From positions 1 to 10,816 of the forward strand of contig WRAA01000051.1 of NCBI GenBank assembly GCA_009780445.1: a stretch of 10,816 nt of DNA, read 5' to 3'. A program made the translations under genes and the position numbers. The notes below the pieces were generated by a model. That model was not told where the DNA came from. It saw only the letters and a list, made by a program, of their open reading frames with translations, and searched no databases. How positions within the stretch are numbered: the first letter of the stretch is position 1; every line of letters starts with the position of its first letter. Below are positions 1 to 6,860 of this stretch, in pieces. The DNA comes from Defluviitaleaceae bacterium (GTDB taxonomy: Bacteria; Bacillota; Clostridia; Lachnospirales; WRAA01).

Positions 1-27
1 AGTCAGTTTTGTGTCAAGCAGATTTTT

Positions 28-39
28 GGCAAATTTGCC
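28..39. repeat. 12-bp perfect palindrome GGCAAATTTGCC
   Basis: GGCAAATTTGCC lies 29 bases past the stop of the HIT gene. It is perfectly self-complementary. A TTGACA hexamer on the minus strand (positions 12-17) lies just beyond it and could be the -35 box of a promoter whose -10 box falls outside the window. If so, the palindrome would be placed as an upstream operator. On the minus strand it is followed by A residues, not T residues, so it is a poor intrinsic terminator. Function is not known. Confidence 0.35.
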
Positions 40-67
40 GTACAGAATTATTTACAGCAAGAATCAT

Positions 68-484
68 TTACACTGAGAAGGCGTTTCGGAGACTATGCGC
101 ATAAGCGGCAAGTTCGGCGTCTCCCTGCCGGTTGACCTTCCAGCCGATGTTCACGTCGTCGCCTTCACAGCGCGGAATCAGGTGTACATGATAGTGGAAC
201 ACCGTCTGTCCGGCCGCGCCGCCGTTGTTTTGCAGAACGTTAATGTCGGGTGCGCCGAGCATACCGCGCAGAACCTTGGCGGTGCGCACTACGATACGTT
301 GAAGGTGCGCCGCCGTGTCCTCCGGTATGTCGAATATGTTTTCGCAGTGCGCCTTCGGTATCACAAGGGTGTGTCCACGGCTTGCCGGAAACTGATCCAG
401 CAGAACCAGAACTTGATCGTCCTCGTAGATAATGTTGCTCGGAACTTCCTTCGCCGTTATGCGGCAGAATATGCAATCGCTCAT
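68..484 (-). CDS. HIT-family (Hint-type) nucleotide-binding hydrolase
   Basis: This 138-residue protein is a histidine-triad (HIT) protein of the Hint branch. The triad is H97-Y-H99-V-H101 followed by LIP; the central H99 is the expected nucleophile. C4 and C7 (CIFC) together with H46 and H97 form the usual zinc site of bacterial HIT proteins. Family members hydrolyse AMP-linked substrates such as adenosine phosphoramidates in the cytoplasm; the physiological substrate here is unknown. The length is normal for the family. The ATG at 482-484 follows an AGGAGGG ribosome binding site six bases upstream. It is the last gene of the flagellin operon in this window, 21 bases after fliS, so it is probably cotranscribed. 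A link to motility is not implied by the family. No convincing intrinsic terminator follows it in the 67 bases before the window edge, so the transcript may continue. Confidence 0.95.
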   Translation of the reverse strand: MSDCIFCRITAKEVPSNIIYEDDQVLVLLDQFPASRGHTLVIPKAHCENIFDIPEDTAAHLQRIVVRTAKVLRGMLGAPDINVLQNNGGAAGQTVFHYHVHLIPRCEGDDVNIGWKVNRQGDAELAAYAHSLRNAFSV

Positions 485-505
485 CTCAAGCCCTCCTAAG
501 AGCCT

Positions 506-982
506 CTATGCCCTAAATCCGCGGTGAATGTCCCGGTCTACGTATTCGTCAAGCTTGCCGCCGGTGTATGTCAGGCCGGCGTAGAGCTGCTGGCCGGGTT
601 TCATCACGGCTTGGCGCGTATTCTCCGGCACGTCGGCGGCCTCGGCCTCGCGGTAGGCCAGCATCAGCGGGCGCAGTATGCCGCGGGCTTCGCGCAGGCT
701 TTGCAAGTTGGCCGCGAAATAGGCCTGCACAAGCAGCCTGTCGGCGTAGATATACAGCGGGAAGAGCTGCCGGGCGATCTCGTTGGAGGTGTCCAAGGAC
801 GACATCAGGGCCTGCAACGCCCTGCGCGCCTTCTCCACGGCGGAAAGATACTGCTGATCCGCGGTTTCGTGTTCCAGCGCGAAGTCCACACATTCCAGCA
901 GGATCTCATAGGTTATCACGCAGAGCTGTACCTGTGACGCGTTGGAGATACGCGCGGTGTATCCGGCGATGTCGAGTGTCAT
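506..982 (-). CDS. fliS: Flagellar export chaperone FliS
   Basis: The 158-residue protein is a FliS-type four-helix chaperone, which in the family binds the C-terminal tail of flagellin in the cytoplasm and delivers it to the flagellar export gate. The pattern fits from the N-terminus on: a tyrosine in GYTARISNAS, then QLCVITYEILLECVDFAL (the family's 'QLvxxLYxxxxxxlxxA' helix), a second helix with an EKARRALQALMSSLD core, and a third with ARQLFPLYIYADRLLVQA. It is 20-30 residues longer than most FliS proteins, because of a C-terminal tail after about residue 130 (YAGLTYTGGKLDEYVDRDIH) that I cannot assign. The ATG at 980-982 overlaps the TGA of the upstream small gene as ATGA, and AAGGAG (989-994) sits six bases before it within that gene, so the two are likely translationally coupled. 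Flagellin is the first gene of the same operon. Recognition is by pattern only; some FliS-like proteins diverge widely. Confidence 0.85.
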   Translation of the reverse strand: MTLDIAGYTARISNASQVQLCVITYEILLECVDFALEHETADQQYLSAVEKARRALQALMSSLDTSNEIARQLFPLYIYADRLLVQAYFAANLQSLREARGILRPLMLAYREAEAADVPENTRQAVMKPGQQLYAGLTYTGGKLDEYVDRDIHRGFRA

Positions 983-1170
983 GATTGGCTCCTTGGTCTT
1001 GCCCTAGTTGGCGTTGGCGCGGCCGGAAGCGGTGCCGCCGGCGTTGCAAAACGTGCTGCGGTGTGCGTGTTTGCGACGGTTTTGTCGGTATTGTCCACAA
1101 ACTTGGCGAAGGAGGAGGCTATTGCCAGCAGTTTGGCGTGGTTGTCGGTGGCGTGGCTGATGTTGTCCAT
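979..1170 (-). CDS. Small protein of unknown function between the FliK-like gene and fliS
   Basis: This gene encodes 63 residues and I do not recognise a family. Three things argue that it is real. A GGAGGG ribosome binding site lies upstream of the ATG at 1168-1170. Only one base separates it from the stop of the upstream gene. Its TGA overlaps the fliS ATG as ATGA, and the fliS ribosome binding site lies inside its last codons. The first half (to about residue 35: DNHAKLLAIASSFAKFVDNTD) looks helical and mildly amphipathic. The second half is rich in Ala, Pro, Thr and Arg and probably disordered. There is no signal peptide or membrane segment. From position it could be a small chaperone or secretion partner of the giant FliK-like protein or of flagellin, but that is inference. 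It could also be little more than a leader that couples fliS translation. Confidence 0.65.
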   Translation of the reverse strand: MDNISHATDNHAKLLAIASSFAKFVDNTDKTVANTHTAARFATPAAPLPAAPTPTRARPRSQS

Positions 1171-1171
1171 G

Positions 1172-4100
1172 TTATGCCCTCCATCCTGTGCTGTAGCCGG
1201 GAAGGTTCACGCGCGGCGACATATCCTCTTCGAGGGAGGGGTAGCTCACGCGCTGTTCGTGGGAAAAGCTGACGGACAGTTCGTGGGCGGCAAAGCCCGC
1301 CTGTTCCAGCGCGGCGGAGAGCAACGGCGCGAGACCCTCCGCGTGTGCCTCCAGAGTGCGCAGGGCGTCCGGGTCGCTCCCGGATATCTCGATGGTCACG
1401 CGGCCTTCCTCCGCCGTAACATAGGCCATTACGTTGCCCAGGTTGCCGGTGTTGAGGGCCAGCAGGGCGCGGCTTTCGCCCGGTCCGGACAGCCCGCGGG
1501 AGTTCATGACGTACATGTTAAGGCTTGCTATGCGGTCGTGCAGCTTTACGGGGAAGGTGTAGTCCGCGCCGGACTGCAGGTTCGCCGCCGCGCTCTTAAT
1601 GCGTATTGCGCCGCGCAGAAGGCTCAGCTCGTTAAACGGTTCCAGCGCGGTGGACATTGCCCCCGGCGAGTATGCGGCGATGTCGTCTATCTTCGAGTTG
1701 TCCAGAGCCGTCTCCAGTGTGGCCGCGGCTTCCGTTGAAGCGTTGTTCGCGCGCGCCGCGCCGGAGGAATCGGGCTTGTTCACCGCGTCGTGCAGGCGGC
1801 GGCGTACTTTGTCCAGCTCGTTGCCGATGTAGTGTTGGTCGGCCACAAGGGCGGACATTGCGGCCATGGTGGTAGGCGTGGCGGCGATGCCGTGCTGTTG
1901 CAGCCAGTTGATCAGCTTGGGCTGTGCGGAGAACATTTGCGCAAAGCGGGCCTCTGCCTGTTCCTGCGCATGTTTGAGCGCGGAGTCCTGGGCCGTTACG
2001 TCCTTGGGCGTGCCGTCCTTCACCTGCGAGAGTGTGTCGTCGAGGGAGTTCGCCTGTTCCGCGCGCGCCAGCAGTTCGGCAAGGTTCTTGGGCGGCAGCT
2101 GCGGCACAAGTTCACGCGCGGCAAAGCTTGCGGAATCCCTCACGGGTGCCGCCGATTGCAGGGCGGAGCGTATGGTGGAGCCGCCGTGTACGATGTCCTC
2201 CAGCAAACCTTGGTCGCTGTGGCGCGACATAAAACTTCGGTCTCCCCCGCCTGTGCGGCGGTAGTATTCCGCCGCGGAAAGCATGTTGCCGAGGGTAGGC
2301 TCGTGTCCGCTCTTGCAGAACGCGCCAAGGGCGGCCGCGCCGTCGCGGGTCACGCGGCTTAACACGCGGTAGAATGCCACAAGTTTTTCGCGCTCCTGCG
2401 CAGACAGGCTCTTGTCGCGGTCCATCTGCGCGATATACGCGGCGATCCTGTCGGCGTCGCTTACGCCGTAGGCTCCGTTGAAACGGTCGATGTATGCTAT
2501 AACGTCGCGTATCGCCATCTCCAGCGGGTTCAGCCCTTCGCGGATGATGGACGCGGCTATCACGGGGTGCAGTCTCTCCGCCACATAGGACACTTCGTAC
2601 TCCGCAAGGCGCACATGCTCTATCTTCTCGGGCGTGACGGGGATGTTGTTCTTCGAGAGTATTTCGGCGGCGGCTATGTTGTGTGCCGTGGGCTGTACGC
2701 CCAAACCCTCCAGCAGCGGCGCGAACTGCCCGCGCACCTTCGCGAAGCTGTCGCCCAGCTGCGGTTTTACGGCCGTCATAAATTCGTCGTAGCCGGACTT
2801 TGCGCGTTCGTGGTTCACGGAGGCCAGCACGGCGTTGATGGTGCTGTCGCGCCGGCCGCGCAGAAGCGCCAGATGCGCCAGGGTAGTCGGGCCGGTCGGG
2901 CGGATGATACGCAGAGCCTCGCCGGTGCGCTCCAGCAGCGAGAGTTCGTCCTCGCTTGGCCTATGCGCAAACACGGTGAAGTTGCTCTGCAAGGCTTCGC
3001 GCCGCGCCTGTTTCACGTTCTCCAGAGCTTCGCCAAGGGGGGCGGTGTCGATATGGATGCCCTTCGCGGCCAAGACCCGGGCGGCTTCGTAGGAAAGCTT
3101 GAGGCGTATCTCTTCCAGCGTGATCCGTGTTGCGGGAATGTCTATCTTGGACGTTTCGCTGACGGGAAGGCCGTCCAGCAGGTGGTACGACCCGTGGGCG
3201 AAGCTTGCGGCCACCTGCTGCACCGCGGCCAGTGTGGTTGTCTTGCCCTTGCTTTGTACGGCTGAAAGGGCGGTGCCCAGGTGTTCGTCGGATATGTGGG
3301 AAACGTCGGGGTAGTTCGCGATTAGGGTCTTGTAGTGTTCGAGAAGCTCCGGCGCGTCTGGCGAAGGTTTTGCCGCGTCAAGCGGCACGGCCGGAGGATC
3401 CTTGCCGATAGACATGCCCAGCGCCATAGCATCCAGCACATCGGCACGCGCCGACGCGTTCTGCAAGTGATTTAGGAAGGCCAGCCTCTGCATGTTCTGC
3501 GGAGTGATGTCCAGCGAGTGGCGCAGCATGAACTGCGCCAGAGACTTGTTCTCCGGCGTGTTCTCGATGCCCAAGTGCGCGAAGAAGTCGTCTATCGCGC
3601 CGGACAGCGCGGCAAGCTCGTGCGCCGTCAAGGCCGCCGCGCCGGAGCTTGCAAGGGCGCGGGCGGAATATATGTTGGCCGCGGTAAGCTCCGCGCCTTC
3701 GCGCAGAAGATAGGCCTTGCCGTATGCCGTGATGCCGCCGGATGTGGCCAGCATCTCCAGCGCGTTTACCGCCGACTGTATGTTTTCGTCCGTAAGGGGT
3801 ACGCCGTAGCGCGCAAGGGCTTGCAGAACTTCCGTTTGGGCGGAGTACTGCCCGCCGCCGCGCACTTGGTAGGCCGACACAGCGGCCTGCGCCTGTGCGT
3901 CCGCCACCATACGCGCGTTGTGTATGCCCATGTCGTTAATGATGCCGGAGAGCATCCCGAAGCTGATCTTGTCGATGGAAAGACCCATCGCCGACAGCGT
4001 ACCGATAATCTGCGAACCCACGCTGCGCCCCTGCGCAACCTGCCGGCGTATCGCCGCTACGGCACGCATACGCTCGAGCTGTTCATCCTGTTCAGACACG

Positions 4101-4465
4101 GAGGGGTCGGTGTCGGCGGCCAGTCCGTTCGCGCGGAACAGTTCCTTGGTAGACTGCACTCTGCGCACGGTCTCAAGCTGTGCGCCCTGTTGTGTCCGCA
4201 GCTGTTTCAGAACCAGGTTTGGCCGTCCGTTATCCATCCTTCCCTCCAAAATTTCGAATGAAATCTCGTCGCCCACGCTTCCGCTCACAACCGACGCGTC
4301 GGCGGTGAAGCCCAAGCCTTCGCGGGATTGCAGCGAGAATATGCCGTTGTTAATGTCGGTGATAACCGCTGTGAGTATGTCGCCGCGGGAAAACGCCGGG
4401 CGTCTGGTGCCTTGCCATCCGTGCAGCGGCGCGGGGCTGGCTGTGATGGTGTTCGCGTTGATCAT
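1172..4465 (-). CDS. Giant FliK-like flagellar protein with degenerate G-x3-T-x2-N repeats
   Basis: A 1097-residue protein with no signal peptide or membrane segment. Residues about 27-90 form an N-terminal beta-rich module (GDILTAVITDINNGIFSL ... GDEISFEIL). Residues about 100-900 are mostly helical, with recurring 'G-x3-T-x2-N-[IM]' units at about 221, 257, 299, 589 and 720, and weaker forms near 317, 607 and 859. The C-terminal part (about 945-1070) resembles the FliK hook-length domain: a beta strand pattern LLALNTGNLGNVMAYV, then GRVTIEISGSDPDALRTL, a helix, and GFAAHELSVSFS. FliK proteins are exported rulers that set hook length and switch export to filament subunits; typical ones have roughly 400 residues. 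The large helical middle resembles what I recall of clostridial proteins annotated DUF6240, but I cannot confirm this here. The ATG at 4463-4465 has AAGGAG (4473-4478) seven bases upstream, in the 14-base gap after flagellin. The location next to flagellin and fliS supports a flagellar role. Whether it is the true FliK or an additional filament factor is open. Confidence 0.75.
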   Translation of the reverse strand: MINANTITASPAPLHGWQGTRRPAFSRGDILTAVITDINNGIFSLQSREGLGFTADASVVSGSVGDEISFEILEGRMDNGRPNLVLKQLRTQQGAQLETVRRVQSTKELFRANGLAADTDPSVSEQDEQLERMRAVAAIRRQVAQGRSVGSQIIGTLSAMGLSIDKISFGMLSGIINDMGIHNARMVADAQAQAAVSAYQVRGGGQYSAQTEVLQALARYGVPLTDENIQSAVNALEMLATSGGITAYGKAYLLREGAELTAANIYSARALASSGAAALTAHELAALSGAIDDFFAHLGIENTPENKSLAQFMLRHSLDITPQNMQRLAFLNHLQNASARADVLDAMALGMSIGKDPPAVPLDAAKPSPDAPELLEHYKTLIANYPDVSHISDEHLGTALSAVQSKGKTTTLAAVQQVAASFAHGSYHLLDGLPVSETSKIDIPATRITLEEIRLKLSYEAARVLAAKGIHIDTAPLGEALENVKQARREALQSNFTVFAHRPSEDELSLLERTGEALRIIRPTGPTTLAHLALLRGRRDSTINAVLASVNHERAKSGYDEFMTAVKPQLGDSFAKVRGQFAPLLEGLGVQPTAHNIAAAEILSKNNIPVTPEKIEHVRLAEYEVSYVAERLHPVIAASIIREGLNPLEMAIRDVIAYIDRFNGAYGVSDADRIAAYIAQMDRDKSLSAQEREKLVAFYRVLSRVTRDGAAALGAFCKSGHEPTLGNMLSAAEYYRRTGGGDRSFMSRHSDQGLLEDIVHGGSTIRSALQSAAPVRDSASFAARELVPQLPPKNLAELLARAEQANSLDDTLSQVKDGTPKDVTAQDSALKHAQEQAEARFAQMFSAQPKLINWLQQHGIAATPTTMAAMSALVADQHYIGNELDKVRRRLHDAVNKPDSSGAARANNASTEAAATLETALDNSKIDDIAAYSPGAMSTALEPFNELSLLRGAIRIKSAAANLQSGADYTFPVKLHDRIASLNMYVMNSRGLSGPGESRALLALNTGNLGNVMAYVTAEEGRVTIEISGSDPDALRTLEAHAEGLAPLLSAALEQAGFAAHELSVSFSHEQRVSYPSLEEDMSPRVNLPGYSTGWRA

Positions 4466-4479
4466 GGGGTGGCTCCTTG

Positions 4480-5853
4480 CTAGGTCAAGAGTTGTACGAT
4501 CTGCTGCGGCCTGGTGTTGGCCTGTGCCAGCACGGCCATGCCGGCTTGGAAAATGACTTGATCCTTGGTGAACTCCGCCATTTCCAGAGCCATGTCGGCA
4601 TCGCGTATGCGCGAGAGTGAGTCCATGGTGTCCACAAAAGCTCCGCCCAGCGACGTGACCACGTATTCCAGACGGTTTGTGTGTGCGCCAACTCCGGCGC
4701 GAACGTCCGACAAAATGTTTATCGCGCCGGCCGCCGCCGTCAGCGTTTCCTGCGCTCCGGCCAGGGTCTGCACGTTGGCGCGGTCAAGCCCGAGCATCTT
4801 GGTGCTTACGCGCGGAATGTCCAGGCGGATGTGTATGTCTGCGTCCGTACCCGTCTGCGCAACCAGCGGGCCGGGGCGGGTGGTTATCTCCATCATTCCC
4901 GGGGCGGTGTCGCCGCGCAAGGCCAGCACCACACTGCCGCCGTAGGCGTCCACAATGGTGATGCGGTTTCCGTCGGCGGTGTAGGCCGTGCCGGGCTGTA
5001 ATATGCCGCCGAAGTTTCCCACGTCGGCGTCGGTTCCGATAACGGGCGTGCCGTCCAGCCCAAGTGCGGCCAGCACGTCCGGGTCTCCCGATATTTCAAG
5101 CGTATGCCGCGAACCGCTGTGTACCGCCCGGATCGCGCCGAACAAGCTGGGGGCGGGGGCGGGCGCAAGGCCGAAGTCCGACGCGTCAAGCGCGGCGGCA
5201 AGCTTCAGCCGCAGGCTCACTTCGTCGTCGTAGCCGTTAAGCGGCACGCGTATGCTGTTTATGACGATGCTGCGCCCGTCGAGATCCGCGTCGGGCAGGG
5301 TGCCGCCCGCGCCTGTGATCAAGGTGGTGCGCGTGGGTGCGGCAAGAAGCTCGAAGCTTAGCGTGCCGAAGGGCAGGCTCACGTCGTGGGACACAACCTC
5401 GATGTGCGTGCCGCCTGTGAGCATGATGCGCCCGGCGTCTCCGGCGATAAGGCGTATGCCGTTGTACTCCGTGTTGGACGCGGTTTGGTCGATCTCCGCC
5501 AGCACCATGTCGATCTCGGCCTGGATCTTTTGAAGATCCTCCGGCACATTGGTCTCGTTGGAGGCCGCCACGCTAAGCTGGTGTACGCGGCCTATCATGC
5601 CGTGAATCTCGTTCAGTGCGCCGTCCGCGGTGTTCAGCATTGATATCACGTTCGACGAATTCCGGCCGGCAACCTCTATGCCCGACGCGTGCATCGCCAG
5701 CCTGTTGGAAATGGCGTGGCCCGCCGGATCGTCCGCCGAGCGGTTGATCTTGCGCCCCGTGCTTAGGCGCAGGGCGGAAACGCCCACACGCGTGTCTGCG
5801 CGCCGCGAACTCGCGTGCGCCTTTAACGCAGCCGTGTTATACCCTATCTTCAT
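4480..5853 (-). CDS. Flagellin, filament structural protein
   Basis: This 457-residue protein is a complete flagellin, exported without a signal peptide and assembled into the filament. Residues 1-140 are the N-terminal D0/D1 domain (MKIGYNTAALKAH, STGRKINRSADDPAGHAIS, IQAEIDMVLAEIDQTASNTEYNG). Residues 350-457 are the C-terminal domain (SRIRDADMALEMAEFTKDQ, then QAGMAVLAQANTRPQQIVQLL). Between them is a variable, surface-exposed region of about 200 residues. It contains a flagellin IN-like motif around 190-270 (GRSIVINSIRVPLNG and later ISGDPDVLAALGLDG). The frame is open upstream to 5967, but the conserved flagellin start is the ATG at 5851-5853, preceded by GGGGAG (5861-5866) seven bases away; the longer start would lie in the divergent promoter region. 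There is no cysteine. It is the first gene of a minus-strand operon with the FliK-like gene, a small gene and fliS. The C-terminal helix is the expected FliS binding site. I give no gene symbol because hag/fliC naming depends on the organism. Confidence 0.97.
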   Translation of the reverse strand: MKIGYNTAALKAHASSRRADTRVGVSALRLSTGRKINRSADDPAGHAISNRLAMHASGIEVAGRNSSNVISMLNTADGALNEIHGMIGRVHQLSVAASNETNVPEDLQKIQAEIDMVLAEIDQTASNTEYNGIRLIAGDAGRIMLTGGTHIEVVSHDVSLPFGTLSFELLAAPTRTTLITGAGGTLPDADLDGRSIVINSIRVPLNGYDDEVSLRLKLAAALDASDFGLAPAPAPSLFGAIRAVHSGSRHTLEISGDPDVLAALGLDGTPVIGTDADVGNFGGILQPGTAYTADGNRITIVDAYGGSVVLALRGDTAPGMMEITTRPGPLVAQTGTDADIHIRLDIPRVSTKMLGLDRANVQTLAGAQETLTAAAGAINILSDVRAGVGAHTNRLEYVVTSLGGAFVDTMDSLSRIRDADMALEMAEFTKDQVIFQAGMAVLAQANTRPQQIVQLLT

Positions 5854-5860
5854 GATGTCT

Positions 5861-5866
5861 CTCCCC
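5861..5866 (-). promoter_or_regulatory. Ribosome binding site of flagellin
   Basis: GGGGAG on the minus strand, seven bases before the ATG at 5851-5853. It decides the start against the upstream in-frame ATG at 5967, which would add 38 residues unlike any flagellin N-terminus. Confidence 0.8.
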
Positions 5867-5909
5867 AGGTGTCGTGATAAGTATGGTAACGATAATTTCT
5901 GCCAAATTA

Positions 5910-5939
5910 TTATTCGCCACAACGGGGGCAAAACATTAG
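5910..5939 (-). promoter_or_regulatory. Weak candidate flagellar-sigma promoter for the flagellin operon
   Basis: Reading the minus strand, CTAAT (5935-5939) is followed after 16 bases by GGCGAATAA (5910-5918). This loosely resembles the SigD/FliA pattern (TAAA, about 15 bases, GCCGATAA), but only about five of eight -10 positions match. It is at a sensible distance from the flagellin start (about 57 bases). I saw no better flagellar-sigma site and no sigma-54 site in 5854-6023. Confidence 0.25.
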
Positions 5940-5951
5940 TACTATTTGTGG

Positions 5952-5981
5952 TTGGCAAACATTGCATGGCTGTGTTATAAT
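5952..5981 (+). promoter_or_regulatory. Housekeeping (sigma-70/SigA) promoter of the dapF-like operon
   Basis: The -35 box TTGGCA (5952-5957) matches the consensus at five of six bases. An 18-base spacer separates it from a perfect TATAAT (5976-5981), which has a TG one base upstream (extended -10). Transcription would start near 5988, giving a leader of about 35 bases before the ATG at 6024. The region is AT-rich against a GC-rich background. It points away from flagellin, so the two transcription units are divergent with their promoters close together. Confidence 0.7.
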
Positions 5982-6011
5982 TGCCATTGATAAGCTCTAA
6001 CCAATTGATGC

Positions 6012-6015
6012 GGAG
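6012..6015 (+). promoter_or_regulatory. Ribosome binding site that selects the ATG at 6024
   Basis: GGAG at 6012-6015 lies eight bases before the ATG at 6024. An in-frame GTG at 6015 would overlap this site and so cannot be served by it. The shorter start, giving 278 residues, is therefore preferred. Confidence 0.75.
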
Positions 6016-6023
6016 TGATTACG

Positions 6024-6860
6024 ATGCCCGGTTACAGATACAAGATACTCGATCCAAGCGGAAACGTCACGGCTCTTGTGATAGGCCTTGTGCATGATGC
6101 CGATGCGCGGCGCGCCATACAGGACGCGATACTCGCCAAGCACCCGGATGTGGAGCAGGTGGGCTTTGTAAACGCGGCATTCGGCGCGCCCCAGCTCTTT
6201 ATGACAGGCGGCGAATTCTGCGGCAACGCGGCACGCGCCGCGGCGTGGCACTATCTGGACGGAATGCGCGGCGAGATACAGATATGGGTGTCCGGCGCGG
6301 GCGAAGAGATCCGCGCCGGCGTGAACAAGGCCGGTATGGCCTGGACATCCGCCCCGGTGCGTAGTGACCTGATGGGTAATGTGCGGCGTATTGTCGAAGG
6401 GATCTACTTCGTGAAGATGGACGGAATGTGCCACTTCGTGGTGGCCCAGCGGCAGTCGGAAGAGTATCTGAAAGGGCTGGACGCGGACAGCGAAGAGGAC
6501 AAGGAGCGGCTGAAGGACGCGGCGCGAAAGCTTATGGACAGGCACGGCCTTGGCGAAAGGCCGGCCTGCGGCGTGGTGTTCTGCGAAAGCGTGCTGGACA
6601 TGGTGAAGATCCACCCCTGCGTGTTCATCAACTCAGCCGGCACGGCCTTCTATGAAATGGCGTGCGGAAGCGGGAGCGTGGCCGTGGGCTTGGCGTCGGC
6701 CTACCTCCGCGGCCAAAGCGTGGCCCTGCCCGTCCTCCAGCCGTCGGACAAGGTTATCGACATGTCCATAACTGTTGAGGGCGGCAGGGTTCTCGGCGCG
6801 GTTATCTCCGGAGAGGTGGCCGGCTCCGGCGAGATCCTTGAGGTGGAAGTACATGCGTGA
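6024..6860 (+). CDS. DapF-family amino-acid epimerase/racemase, probably not acting on diaminopimelate
   Basis: A 278-residue cytoplasmic protein of the diaminopimelate epimerase fold, a cofactor-independent two-cysteine racemase. The two catalytic cysteines are present: C66 in TGGEFCGNAAR and C214 in EMACGSGS. The spacing and total length match DapF. The substrate-recognition elements do not. The canonical N-terminal GxGNDF is replaced by DPSGNVTAL (residues 10-18), and the ERGVGET segment before the second cysteine, whose arginine holds the distal carboxylate of diaminopimelate, reads AGTAFYE, with Gly at the Arg position. The fold is also used by other racemases, for example the histidine racemase CntK, so a different amino acid is likely; I cannot name it. 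It heads the plus-strand unit, directly after the strong promoter, and overlaps the next gene by eight bases. The tight coupling to an O-antigen ligase-like gene hints at a D-amino acid used in a surface glycan, which is inference. Confidence 0.85.
   Translation: MPGYRYKILDPSGNVTALVIGLVHDADARRAIQDAILAKHPDVEQVGFVNAAFGAPQLFMTGGEFCGNAARAAAWHYLDGMRGEIQIWVSGAGEEIRAGVNKAGMAWTSAPVRSDLMGNVRRIVEGIYFVKMDGMCHFVVAQRQSEEYLKGLDADSEEDKERLKDAARKLMDRHGLGERPACGVVFCESVLDMVKIHPCVFINSAGTAFYEMACGSGSVAVGLASAYLRGQSVALPVLQPSDKVIDMSITVEGGRVLGAVISGEVAGSGEILEVEVHA

Noticed and set aside
5854..5967. Upstream in-frame extension of flagellin to an ATG at 5967 (38 more residues).
   Set aside because: The extra residues do not look like any flagellin start, they fall in the AT-rich divergent promoter region, and the GGGGAG site fits the ATG at 5851-5853.
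6015..6023. GTG start at 6015 for the DapF-like gene.
   Set aside because: It overlaps the only ribosome binding site, which is correctly spaced for the ATG at 6024.
6775..6852. Longer start for the O-antigen ligase-like gene inside the DapF-like gene.
   Set aside because: The 26 added residues are an out-of-frame translation of the DapF-like gene; the ATG at 6853 has a good ribosome binding site and gives a normal membrane-protein start.
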